Positions 1 to 6,378 of a stretch of 8,364 nt of DNA are shown in pieces; positions within the stretch are counted from its first letter, which is position 1; every line of letters begins with the position of its first letter. The stretch lies in assembly GCA_903911455.1 (NCBI GenBank), contig CAIWDQ010000401.1, positions 1 to 8,364 on the forward strand. Direction: 5' to 3'. The stretch comes from an uncultured bacterium. GTDB lineage: Bacteria > Bacteroidota > Bacteroidia > Bacteroidales > JACABE01. The notes beneath the pieces are model-generated. The model was not told where the DNA came from. It was given only the letters and a program-made list of their open reading frames with translations, and ran no database searches. A program made the translations under genes and the position numbers.

Positions 1-4
1 TATT

Positions 5-40
5 AGATTGCTTCGTCGTACCTCCTCGCAATGACGTCGT
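5..40 (-). repeat. REP-like dispersed palindromic element
   Basis: Read on the minus strand, this stretch begins with a GTCATTGCGAGGAGG core and ends in GACGAAGCAATCT. The outer arms ATTGC (7-11) and GCAAT (28-32) are perfect inverted repeats. From memory, this closely resembles a short extragenic repeat (CATTGCGAGGAG...GACGAAGCAATC) scattered through many unrelated bacterial genomes. It lies outside any gene, as such elements usually do. Copy number and mobility cannot be judged from one copy. Confidence 0.7.
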
Positions 41-61
41 ATTTATTCTAAACAGACTTAA

Positions 62-409
62 AGAAGTGCACCAGTATTTAAAAGATTATCGCCTTTAGGA
101 AGACTTTCAGAGTTAGCAAAAAGGAGGTTGGAAACAGTAAAATCAATATCGCCTGTAGAAGGTTGAAAGTCTGACTCTGCCGGTTCAATGTTCGGCCTAA
201 CCGGTTCAATGTGTCGCGCAGCCGGTTCAATGTCCGGGCTAGTGATTGAACCGACAGCGTGTAAAGGTTCACCTTCTGCGGGACAAATTCAACCTTCCAG
301 TCTAGTGTTTTCACTTTCTGCGTTAGACATTAGAATGTCCGTGGCAGACATTCCACTTTCAGCATTAGTAGTTGAAATTACAGTTCCGGAAGTTGTTTTT
401 CTATCTTAA
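62..409 (+). repeat. Degenerate array with 21-base period (heptad-like)
   Basis: Three clear 21-base units start with CCGGTTCAATG at 180, 201 and 222. The period continues in weaker form on both sides. In the plus frame ending at the TAA at 407-409, the residues fall into sevens such as SMFGLTG, SMCRAAG, SMSGLVI, SLSALDI and RMSVADI. A TGA at 164-166 interrupts this frame; the same seven-residue rhythm is visible upstream of it (RLSPLG, RLSELAK). The opposite strand is also open (312 down to 78), with TLNRLRD, TLNRLGR and TLNRQSQ units, because the period is a multiple of three. Neither strand has a convincing ribosome binding site. The plus ORF would start at ATG 188; the minus ORF would need GTG at 314. 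An inverted copy of the unit core, ATTGAACCG at 245-253, can pair with CGGTTCAAT at 223-231. It may be a decayed relative of the kind of array at the right end of the window, or an untranslated repeat. Confidence 0.7.
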
Positions 410-443
410 GTTATCTTATTTACTAAATTAATACTTCTACTTA

Positions 444-453
444 GTTAGCTAAC
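444..453. other. Perfect 10-base palindrome
   Basis: GTTAGCTAAC is a perfect palindrome in the AT-rich stretch between the left array and the terminator. It could be a protein-binding site, but with no promoter beside it a chance occurrence is just as likely. The rest of 410-470 holds no recognisable gene. Confidence 0.25.
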
Positions 454-474
454 AAAGTCTTCTATCAACAAAAA

Positions 475-502
475 AACCTTCATCATTTAGGTAGTGAAGG
501 TT
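475..502 (-). terminator. Rho-independent terminator after the ROK gene
   Basis: AACCTTCA (475-482) pairs with TGAAGGTT (495-502) around a 12-base loop. On the minus strand the stem is followed by TTTTTTG, the usual layout of an intrinsic terminator. It sits about 40 bases past the stop codon of the ROK gene. The plus side also has a weaker T-rich run (CTTTTATTTTG), so the hairpin might work in both directions. Confidence 0.75.
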
Positions 503-540
503 CTTTTATTTTGTGAGATTAGAAATTGCAGTTAATATAT

Positions 541-1644
541 TTAGTTGTCCAGTTTATTCAATGCAAAATTATAAGCACCAAGTGCAATTGCTTTACTAGT
601 CCCTATTTGAGAGAAGCCGAAGCCTACTCTTGCCATGGAGTCGTACATAACTTTGCGGTTGGTGCCCGGAATCAGTATTTCTTTAGTAGTACCTTTGATG
701 AATTGTTGTAGATCGTTAGTGTCGTCAAGATAAAATACCTTTTGAGCAAGACGATTGTAGGTATCACCATTATAATTAGTATAAGTACCGCGCATTTCCT
801 TAAGCATAGCAGGCAAAATGAGCGAACTTGCGCCAGCAATACCACCACCCAACACAGCAATACCATCAACAATAGTTAAAACATTAGAAACCGCATCTCC
901 AAGCACTTCGCCCATCTGCCTGAAAGCCTCCAGAGCAGCTTCACGGTCACCGGCTTGCTTTCCAACGCCTATCTCATATATATCCTTAGGTTCGGGAGCA
1001 TCTTTTAAGTCTATTTTAGTGAGTTCGGAATACACCCTCTTAATAGCTCTGATACTCACGCCCTCTTCAGCATTGGTCTTAGGGTTTATCTTGTTACGAA
1101 GAACCCATACTTCGGCAGCTCCCGAGTTATCACCTATAAAGAGCTCACCATTACGGACAATGCCGCCACCGAAACCGGTGCCAAGTGTAAATCCAACAAG
1201 ATTATTGAAACGTTTATCGTTACCGGCCTTTTCCATCAAATCATTAACGTAAGGTAGATAGCCCGCAAGAGCCTCTCCATAAGCATACAAATCACCATCA
1301 TTGTTGATGTAAACAGGTATCTTGAACTCCTCTTCTAATATAGGGCCAAGCGGAATACCTCCTCTAAAAGCCGGAAGATTAGATAAGTCGCCAATGATAC
1401 CATTAGGGTAGTCGGCAGGACCCGGAAATGCAAAACTAATAGCTACAGGCTCTTCCTTTAACTTTTGTTTTACTGTAGTAAAACCTTCTTTGATAGTCTT
1501 TAGACATAAATCAAGATTAGTAGCGTTACTAGGCAAAACCACAGGCTTCACCACCTCCTGATTACCCCTGATAGCAGCGAACACAAAGTTAGTTCCTCCT
1601 GCATCAAGCGTTAAAACTGTTCTTTCATCATTATTATATCGCAT
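541..1644 (-). CDS. ROK-family sugar kinase (glucokinase/N-acetylhexosamine kinase-like)
   Basis: This is a ROK-family (ASKHA fold) cytoplasmic protein of 367 residues from the chosen start. It most likely phosphorylates a hexose or amino sugar with ATP. Visible motifs are the phosphate-1 loop LDAGGTN near the N-terminus, the FAFPGPAD segment, NNDGDLYAYGE with the probable catalytic Asp, and the phosphate-2 loop TLGTGFGGG. A conserved VLGGGIAG glycine segment follows. There is no N-terminal helix-turn-helix, so it is not a NagC/XylR-type repressor. The usual CxCGxxGCxE zinc motif is replaced by a GAAEVWVLRN segment. An upstream GTG at 1668 would add eight residues but falls beside a GC-rich hairpin. 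I prefer ATG 1644 because it starts MRYNNDERTVLTLDAGG, like relatives I recall. The gene lies downstream of the sulfatase on the same strand, perhaps in one transcript, and ends at a clear terminator. Sugar specificity cannot be read from the sequence. Confidence 0.9.
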   Translation of the reverse strand: MRYNNDERTVLTLDAGGTNFVFAAIRGNQEVVKPVVLPSNATNLDLCLKTIKEGFTTVKQKLKEEPVAISFAFPGPADYPNGIIGDLSNLPAFRGGIPLGPILEEEFKIPVYINNDGDLYAYGEALAGYLPYVNDLMEKAGNDKRFNNLVGFTLGTGFGGGIVRNGELFIGDNSGAAEVWVLRNKINPKTNAEEGVSIRAIKRVYSELTKIDLKDAPEPKDIYEIGVGKQAGDREAALEAFRQMGEVLGDAVSNVLTIVDGIAVLGGGIAGASSLILPAMLKEMRGTYTNYNGDTYNRLAQKVFYLDDTNDLQQFIKGTTKEILIPGTNRKVMYDSMARVGFGFSQIGTSKAIALGAYNFALNKLDN

Positions 1645-1672
1645 AGTATAAGTTTTAGAGAACCCCACCTAA

Positions 1673-1691
1673 CCTCCCCTGTGAGGGGAGG
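1673..1691. repeat. GC-rich hairpin between sulfatase and ROK genes
   Basis: CCTCCCCT (1673-1680) and AGGGGAGG (1684-1691) form a perfect 8-bp stem with a GTG loop. It sits directly upstream of the ROK gene. No T-run follows on the minus strand, so it is not a classical terminator. Its sequence (CCACCTAACCTCCCC...GGGGAGG) resembles GC-rich hairpin repeats I associate with Bacteroidota intergenic regions. It might stabilise a processed end or dampen read-through from the sulfatase gene. Confidence 0.6.
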
Positions 1692-1747
1692 AATTTGAGT
1701 GTTCGTATGTTATTTATTTAATTATCGTACTTCATATTTGTCTTACA

Positions 1748-1783
1748 ACTCAAGGCACTCAAGGCACTCCAAGTACTCAAGGC
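1748..1783. repeat. Four-copy 9-base tandem repeat
   Basis: Four head-to-tail units read ACTCAAGGC, ACTCAAGGC, ACTCCAAGT and ACTCAAGGC, followed by partial ACT-rich matches. The array lies just past the stop codon of the sulfatase gene (1789-1791). On the transcribed minus strand it reads GCCTTGAGT repeats. As it is outside the reading frame, its length can vary without changing a protein. Confidence 0.85.
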
Positions 1784-1788
1784 ACTTC

Positions 1789-3861
1789 TTACTCCACAAT
1801 CACTTCATCAATAAACAACCATGCAGGTTTCCCTTCACCCAGATGTCCTTTAGGGCAAGTCCCTACGTTCTTAGCAACTAACTTAATATATCGTACCTTT
1901 GATTTCTTTATAATAGCCTTATAAATATCAAGCACATTACCCTTCACATTTACTTTATCGTTATCAATCTTTAATGTAACGTATTCTTTTCCATCAGTAG
2001 AAACACTAATCTCAACATTAATCGGAGAAAATATCCAGGCATCCTGATTGTCCATAAAACGGGCAGTAATCTTTGTAAGTTTCATCTCAGACTTTAAATC
2101 AATAGTAACATCAAGATCACTTTGCTCAAAGCCAAGCCAGTTTTTATAGTTACGAGGAAAACCCTGAGCATTGGGCTGATTAATTATGCCATCAGTAAGA
2201 GGACTTGGTGTACTGCCTTTATACTTAGGTGAAGCAGGATACTTAAGCTTGACGTCTGCATTTTTAGCCAGATTGTTAACATTAGCAAGCAATGTTTTGC
2301 CATAGCTAACCGTATCATCAATGTTGTCACCATATTGCTTCTTAAGTATTTCCAGTTCAATCTTCATGTCATTAACAACGGTAGCATACTTAGGGTTAGC
2401 ATATACATTATTAAGTTCATTGCTATCATTCTTCAAGTCGTACAACTCCCATTCATCAACATCCAAATAAAAATGAATGAGCTTGTACCTCTCTGTTCGC
2501 ACTCCGTAATGACGTTTAACATTATGTTCAGCAGGATACTCATAATAATGATAATATACAGACTTACGCCAATCAGGTACAGTTTTATTCTCTAATAGTG
2601 GTTTAAAAGATCTACCCTGCATCTCTTTAGGAGGATTGATACCTGCAATATCAAGAAGAGTTTCAGCATAATCAAGATTCATAACAAAGTCACTGTTAAC
2701 AGAACCAGCTTTGGTATGACCGGGATACTTAACAATAAGAGGAGTTCTTAATGATTGCTCATACATAAAACGTTTATCAAACCAACCATGTTCTCCTAAA
2801 TAAAAACCTTGATCGGAAGTATAAACAATTATAGTGTTCTTATCTAAACCTGTTTTCTTAAGGTAATCCAGTAGTCTTCCAACGTTATCATCTACTGAAG
2901 CTATGCAACGAAGATAATCGGCTATGTATCTCCTATATTTCCATAGAGCAAGGTCTTTACCCATAGGATTATTCTTCCTGAAGTTTAGAGTAATGGTATC
3001 ATAAGCAGCATGAAACAATTTAAACTGATTAGGCGACATTCTTTTTAGTTCATAATAAAGAGATTCACTTCCTGGATAGTTAGGAGCGTCAGTAAGCTTA
3101 AGGTCACCAACCAGATTCATATCTTTAATAACACTCATTTCTTGTAGATGAGCAGCAGCAGTTCGTGTTGAATAATCATCAAAATAAGTAGAAGGGACAG
3201 GGAAATCTGTATTCTGATACATGGCAAAATAAGCCGAATCGGGCATCCAGTTACGATGAGGAGCTTTATTCAAAAGCAATAGACAAAAAGGTTTGCTTTT
3301 ATCTCTATTATCAATAAAATTAATAGCATCATCCGTAAGGATATTGGTAACATATCCCTTTCTTACAACCGTATCTTTTAAACCAATAACAACAGGATTA
3401 TAATACTCCCCTTGACCTCTAAGTATTTCAAAGAAATCAAATCCTGTTGGGCGGCTCCTTAAATGCCATTTGCCAATCAATGCAGTTTGATAACCGTTCT
3501 GTTGCATTAGCTTAGGAAAAGTAACCTGATTGCCATCAAACACCTGCATATTATCAAGCTGACCATTAGCATGACTGTATTTACCTGTTAATAGAACTGC
3601 TCTGCTTGGCGCAGATACCGAATTAGTAACAAAGCAATTGTTAAAGATCATTCCTTCATTAGCAATCCTATCAAGGTTAGGAGTAGTATTTATCTTGCTG
3701 CCATAACAACTCATAGCCTGATACCCGTGATCATCACTCATTATATAGATAATATTAGGATGCTTATCAGTTGTATCAGCTTTCTGTGCCTTTACGTTAT
3801 TTATAGTCTGGGACAACAATACAGTTGCAGTACAAATTTTAATTGATGTAATTGTATTCAT
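1789..3861 (-). CDS. Secreted sulfatase, probable N-acetylglucosamine-6-sulfatase type, with C-terminal F5/8-like domain
   Basis: This 690-residue family S1 sulfatase hydrolyses sulfate esters on glycans. Residues 1-25 form an N-terminal signal peptide ending near VKAQ. The sulfatase domain spans about 34-510. It has DD at 43-44 (metal), the formylglycine motif S-A-P-S-R at 83-87, LLTGKYSH at 91-97, GKWH at 130-133, APHR at 200-203 and TSDQG at 348-352. The modified residue is Ser83 rather than Cys, so activation would need an anaerobic radical-SAM maturase (anSME); none is encoded here. GKWHLRSRPTGFD and the GQGEYYNP segment recall Bacteroides N-acetylglucosamine-6-O-sulfatases (SulfAtlas S1_11 from memory). 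Residues 545-690 form a beta-sandwich-like domain (NWLGFEQSDLDVTIDL, WLFIDEVIVE) of the kind often fused to GH20 hexosaminidases, which supports an amino-sugar substrate. The ROK kinase gene follows. A chondroitin or mucin target cannot be excluded. Confidence 0.93.
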   Translation of the reverse strand: MNTITSIKICTATVLLSQTINNVKAQKADTTDKHPNIIYIMSDDHGYQAMSCYGSKINTTPNLDRIANEGMIFNNCFVTNSVSAPSRAVLLTGKYSHANGQLDNMQVFDGNQVTFPKLMQQNGYQTALIGKWHLRSRPTGFDFFEILRGQGEYYNPVVIGLKDTVVRKGYVTNILTDDAINFIDNRDKSKPFCLLLLNKAPHRNWMPDSAYFAMYQNTDFPVPSTYFDDYSTRTAAAHLQEMSVIKDMNLVGDLKLTDAPNYPGSESLYYELKRMSPNQFKLFHAAYDTITLNFRKNNPMGKDLALWKYRRYIADYLRCIASVDDNVGRLLDYLKKTGLDKNTIIVYTSDQGFYLGEHGWFDKRFMYEQSLRTPLIVKYPGHTKAGSVNSDFVMNLDYAETLLDIAGINPPKEMQGRSFKPLLENKTVPDWRKSVYYHYYEYPAEHNVKRHYGVRTERYKLIHFYLDVDEWELYDLKNDSNELNNVYANPKYATVVNDMKIELEILKKQYGDNIDDTVSYGKTLLANVNNLAKNADVKLKYPASPKYKGSTPSPLTDGIINQPNAQGFPRNYKNWLGFEQSDLDVTIDLKSEMKLTKITARFMDNQDAWIFSPINVEISVSTDGKEYVTLKIDNDKVNVKGNVLDIYKAIIKKSKVRYIKLVAKNVGTCPKGHLGEGKPAWLFIDEVIVE

Positions 3862-3869
3862 TTAATGAT

Positions 3870-3877
3870 TACTTTTG
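3870..3877 (+). promoter_or_regulatory. Possible Bacteroidota -7 promoter element
   Basis: TACTTTTG matches the TAnnTTTG -7 consensus of Bacteroidota promoters and points toward the short-chain dehydrogenase gene, giving a leader of about 120 bases. No TTTG lies at the ideal distance upstream; TTG at 3852-3854 and 3843-3845 are 15 and 24 bases away. On the opposite strand, TTAAATTTTG just upstream of the sulfatase start is a near match one base too long. Either or both could be used. Confidence 0.3.
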
Positions 3878-3894
3878 TAGCAAAATTTAAAGTG

Positions 3895-3911
3895 CGAAGT
3901 TACTAACTTCG
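3895..3911. promoter_or_regulatory. Perfect palindrome, candidate operator
   Basis: CGAAGTTA (3895-3902) and TAACTTCG (3904-3911) are perfect 8-base arms around a single C. The site lies between the divergent sulfatase and dehydrogenase genes, 34 bases upstream of the sulfatase start codon. That suits an operator bound by a dimeric regulator, for example one sensing a sugar. No regulator gene is present in the window. A short RNA hairpin in the dehydrogenase leader is an alternative. Confidence 0.45.
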
Positions 3912-4003
3912 GCGAATAAAGAAGCAATATTCTTAAAATAATTTTCGTTAACAGTCAAAACATTTAAAACAACATTATACTAAATTGAATTAATATTATA
4001 ATT

Positions 4004-4723
4004 ATGAAAAAGGCAATAATTATTGGTGCATCAACCGGTATAGGTAGAGGAATGGCACGGGTGCTTACCGATAATGGCTATATAGTTGGTATAACCGGAA
4101 GAAGAATACACTTACTTGAAGAACTTAAAAATGAAAACCCTGAACAGTACATTATTAAAGCTTTTGATGTAAAAGATATTAATAACAATGCCACTAAACT
4201 TAGTGAACTTGTTGAAGAACTTGGAGGCCTTGATCTCATAATTCTAAACGCTGGTACAGGTCCTTATAATTATGATCTTGATTTTGAAGTGGAGAAAGTA
4301 ACTATCGAAACTGATGTTATTGGATTTACTTTTATTGCCGACTGGGCTTTCAGATACTTTAAGAAACAGAGTTATGGACATCTTGTTGGAATAACTTCTA
4401 TTGCCGGTCTTCGTGGCAACAGGGTATCTCCATCTTATTCCGGTTCAAAGGCATTTGAAATTAAATATCTGGAAGGTTTGCGACAGAAAGCAAAGAAAGA
4501 AGATCTCCATATGCATGTTACTGATATCCGTCCGGGATATGTTGATACTAGTATGACAAAAGGAGAGTCGGGTATCTTTTGGCTCGCTTCAGTTGAGAAA
4601 GCATCTAAACAAATATATGGTGCTATTAAAGCTAAGAAAAGAATAGTTTATGTAACCAAACGTTGGGCGATAATAGCTTTTATTATTAAGTTACTCCCTG
4701 GTTTTATATATGAAAGACTATAG
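4004..4723 (+). CDS. Short-chain dehydrogenase/reductase (SDR)
   Basis: A 239-residue classical SDR, the normal length for the family, and likely an NAD(P)H-dependent oxidoreductase. The Rossmann nucleotide motif GASTGIG is at 8-14. RR at 33-34 after beta-2 suggests a preference for NADPH. D55 follows beta-3, NAG is at 82-84, the catalytic Ser is at 132 (TSIAG), and YSGSK gives Tyr145 and Lys149. RPGYVDT at 176-182 is the usual segment after beta-6. The C-terminal tail (about 221-236, WAIIAFIIKLLPGFIY) is hydrophobic and could attach the protein to the inner membrane, as in some lipid- or steroid-acting SDRs. The gene stands alone on the plus strand and ends 18 bases before the convergent LuxE-like gene, with no visible terminator between. 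The substrate is unknown. Confidence 0.93.
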   Translation: MKKAIIIGASTGIGRGMARVLTDNGYIVGITGRRIHLLEELKNENPEQYIIKAFDVKDINNNATKLSELVEELGGLDLIILNAGTGPYNYDLDFEVEKVTIETDVIGFTFIADWAFRYFKKQSYGHLVGITSIAGLRGNRVSPSYSGSKAFEIKYLEGLRQKAKKEDLHMHVTDIRPGYVDTSMTKGESGIFWLASVEKASKQIYGAIKAKKRIVYVTKRWAIIAFIIKLLPGFIYERL

Positions 4724-4741
4724 TATTTAGATTAACTTTGT

Positions 4742-5725
4742 TTATATTACCATAAGGTTACAACCTCTTACATCACTGTTATCAAAACGACCGAGTATCT
4801 CAAAAGTATTATTATCATACTTTTTACCTATATCTTGTGTAGCAATAAAACTACAGGAGTTAATATTTGCCAGATCAATTACATTTACCCCACCTGCCTT
4901 GTTATATCCTGCCAAAGCAAAGGGATCATCAATATCTCTTATCAGTATTTTCATCCATGGGGGAGCGTGGTATACACCAATAGCTTTTGAATAGGCTTGC
5001 GAAAGCAACTCAGTCATTCCATATTCGGCATAAATACTTTTAACACCAAAAGAATTACAAAGAGTTTCGTGAAGTTCTTCGCGTATTAGTTCTTTTCGTC
5101 TGCCTTTCATTCCACCGGTTTCCATTATTATAGCGTCAGGTATATTTATGGGGAATTGTTCAGCCAAATCTAGCAAAGCATAGGTAACGCCAATCAAAAT
5201 AACATTCTTATTCCTTGTCTTCTTAAGCTTTTCATGTAATTCGGCATAGTTATTCAAATAGAAACCACTATCAGTATCTTTAGTAAGCTCAATTAATTTA
5301 CTAACCATATAAATGAGCGACGAATCCTTTTGCTCTATATAGTTAGGGAGCAGAGCAAGTATCGTAAACTTACTTATATCTCCAAAAAAATGTTTGAATC
5401 CATGTAAGAAACTCTCCTCATAAAGCTTAATATCTTTAATATAATGCGTACTGCGTTCCATACCTGTGGTACCACTACTCTTGAAGAAGTGGTCAGTATG
5501 TGTGTCGCCTGTTATTATTTTATGAGTTTTAAAGAAACCTATCGGAAGGAAAGGGATATCTTCAAATGTCTTGATACTATCAACATTGATAGCATTCAAA
5601 TCAACAAAATTCTTATAAATAAGATTATATCTGTATTGATGATGAAATATTTGAATGGCAAAGTCGTTAAATTCTTCATCCGAATTTATCTTAAATATAT
5701 TTTTTATTAAATTATTCAATAACAT
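4742..5725 (-). CDS. LuxE/PaaK-like acyl-protein synthetase or acyltransferase
   Basis: This 327-residue protein belongs to the LuxE branch of the adenylate-forming (ANL) superfamily. Members activate an acyl group as acyl-AMP and pass it to a protein or other acceptor. Visible motifs are FEDIPFLPIGFFKTH at 54-68, the P-loop-like SSGTTG at 83-88, ETGGMKGRRKELIREELH at 202-219, YGMTELLSQAYS at 235-246 (the A5-like motif) and GRFDNSDVRGCNLM at 312-325 (the A7-like motif with its Asp). It stops there and so lacks the mobile C-terminal domain of full acyl-CoA synthetases, as expected for LuxE. No signal peptide is seen, so it is cytoplasmic. No luxCD-type partners are nearby, so bioluminescence is very unlikely. 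In this phylum such genes often stand alone or near surface-polymer genes. The acyl substrate is not evident. Confidence 0.88.
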   Translation of the reverse strand: MLLNNLIKNIFKINSDEEFNDFAIQIFHHQYRYNLIYKNFVDLNAINVDSIKTFEDIPFLPIGFFKTHKIITGDTHTDHFFKSSGTTGMERSTHYIKDIKLYEESFLHGFKHFFGDISKFTILALLPNYIEQKDSSLIYMVSKLIELTKDTDSGFYLNNYAELHEKLKKTRNKNVILIGVTYALLDLAEQFPINIPDAIIMETGGMKGRRKELIREELHETLCNSFGVKSIYAEYGMTELLSQAYSKAIGVYHAPPWMKILIRDIDDPFALAGYNKAGGVNVIDLANINSCSFIATQDIGKKYDNNTFEILGRFDNSDVRGCNLMVI

Positions 5726-5736
5726 TTATAACAATA

Positions 5737-5768
5737 TTGCGTTGATATTAAAAAAAGTACTATTTTTA
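5737..5768 (+). promoter_or_regulatory. Possible promoter for the lipoprotein gene
   Basis: ATTG (TTG at 5737-5739) is followed after 21 bases by TATTTTTA (5761-5768), a one-mismatch version of TAnnTTTG. This would give a leader of about 15 bases for the lipoprotein gene. The 62-base gap also has to hold the promoter of the divergent LuxE-like gene; the best minus-strand candidate, TACTTTTT (5759 down to 5752), overlaps it. The assignment is weak. Confidence 0.3.
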
Positions 5769-5787
5769 CAGTGTCGAAATTTACAAA

Positions 5788-6312
5788 ATGAAATTCAGTT
5801 CAAAGATAAGCTTTCTATTTATAATGGCAATGATTTATTTGTTGTTATCTTGTTCACGCGAACAAACGTATCCTCCCGTGCCTTTCTTAGAATTTAAAGA
5901 TTATGCTGTAAGCCAGGATAATACTCAGGGTCTTTTTACTGTAAAGTTTACGGATGGTGATGGTAATGTAGGCCTTGACGATACTGACAATTATTCTCCT
6001 TTTGATACTGCAAGCTATTACTATCATAATTTCTTTATAAATGTTTTTGTGAAGAAGAATGGGGTATACAAACCTTTTACCATCTATAATACGCAGACAC
6101 AAAACTATGATACCATTGTTTTTAAATACCGTATCGCGCGTATTGCTCCTGTTAGTTTAAACGGTTCGCTTAAAGGGGAGATACAGACTGCAATTGACAT
6201 TAGCCTGATGAGACCTTATCTGGTTAACGATACTGTTATTTTTAAAGCATTACTTTACGACCGCGCTTTAAATAAAAGCAATATAGTGTCGTCGAACGAT
6301 ATTTATTTCTAG
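5788..6312 (+). CDS. Small conserved-type lipoprotein of unknown function
   Basis: This 174-residue envelope protein starts with a lipoprotein signal peptide: KFSSK, a hydrophobic stretch to about residue 20, then the lipobox L-L-S-C with the lipidated Cys at 22. The lipobox distance supports ATG 5788 over the later Met at 13. The mature part is probably all-beta. It holds an Asp/Gly-rich loop, FTDGDGNVGLDDTD at about 54-67, which resembles a calcium-binding turn. It ends in a YDRALNKSNIVSSNDIYF segment that looks like the last strands of an immunoglobulin-like fold. I recall similar hypothetical lipoproteins across Bacteroidota but no assigned role. It is divergent from the LuxE-like gene and convergent with the propeller gene. 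The residues after Cys22 (SREQ) do not settle whether it faces the periplasm or the surface. Confidence 0.85.
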   Translation: MKFSSKISFLFIMAMIYLLLSCSREQTYPPVPFLEFKDYAVSQDNTQGLFTVKFTDGDGNVGLDDTDNYSPFDTASYYYHNFFINVFVKKNGVYKPFTIYNTQTQNYDTIVFKYRIARIAPVSLNGSLKGEIQTAIDISLMRPYLVNDTVIFKALLYDRALNKSNIVSSNDIYF

Positions 6313-6323
6313 TTTTTTTTTCA

Positions 6324-6376
6324 CCTCGACTCTCCTTGGCGACCGATAACAGTAGGGTCCCCGAGCGGAGCCGAGG
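6324..6376. repeat. Imperfect GC-rich inverted repeat between convergent genes
   Basis: A 21-base left arm (6324-6344) pairs with a right arm (6356-6376) at 16 of 21 positions, around an 11-base loop. The right arm includes GGTCCCCGAGCGGAG. It is far richer in GC than its surroundings. A run of nine or more T lies just before it on the plus strand (6313-6321), and no T-run follows it on either strand, so it is not a standard terminator. It ends three bases short of the stop codon of the propeller gene. The form is that of a dispersed palindromic element, like the GAGCGAAGTCGA-type repeats known from this phylum. It may still act as a barrier between converging transcripts. Confidence 0.65.
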
Positions 6377-6378
6377 GG

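Noticed and set aside
78..314. Minus-strand 78-codon ORF with TLNRL repeats as a real gene
   Set aside because: It needs a GTG start, has no visible ribosome binding site or promoter, and its openness follows from the 21-base period of the array.
818..1252. Plus-strand open frame of 144 codons inside the ROK gene
   Set aside because: It is fully antisense to a gene with clear ROK motifs, is Ser/Pro-rich as expected of a shadow frame, and resembles no known protein.
1645..1668. Eight-residue N-terminal extension of the ROK protein from GTG 1668
   Set aside because: The start falls beside the GC-rich hairpin and the extension resembles no ROK N-terminus I recall; ATG 1644 fits better.
1699..1881. 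60-codon plus-strand ORF with YSRHSRHSKYSRH repeats
   Set aside because: It is produced by the 9-base tandem repeat and then runs antisense into the sulfatase gene; there is no independent support for it.
4742..5725. Part of a bioluminescence (lux) operon
   Set aside because: No luxA, B, C or D homologues adjoin it, and solitary LuxE-like proteins are common in Bacteroidota.
5444..5897. Two overlapping plus-strand ORFs (5444-5710 and 5655-5897)
   Set aside because: They are antisense to the LuxE-like gene or out of frame with the lipoprotein gene, both of which have strong motifs.
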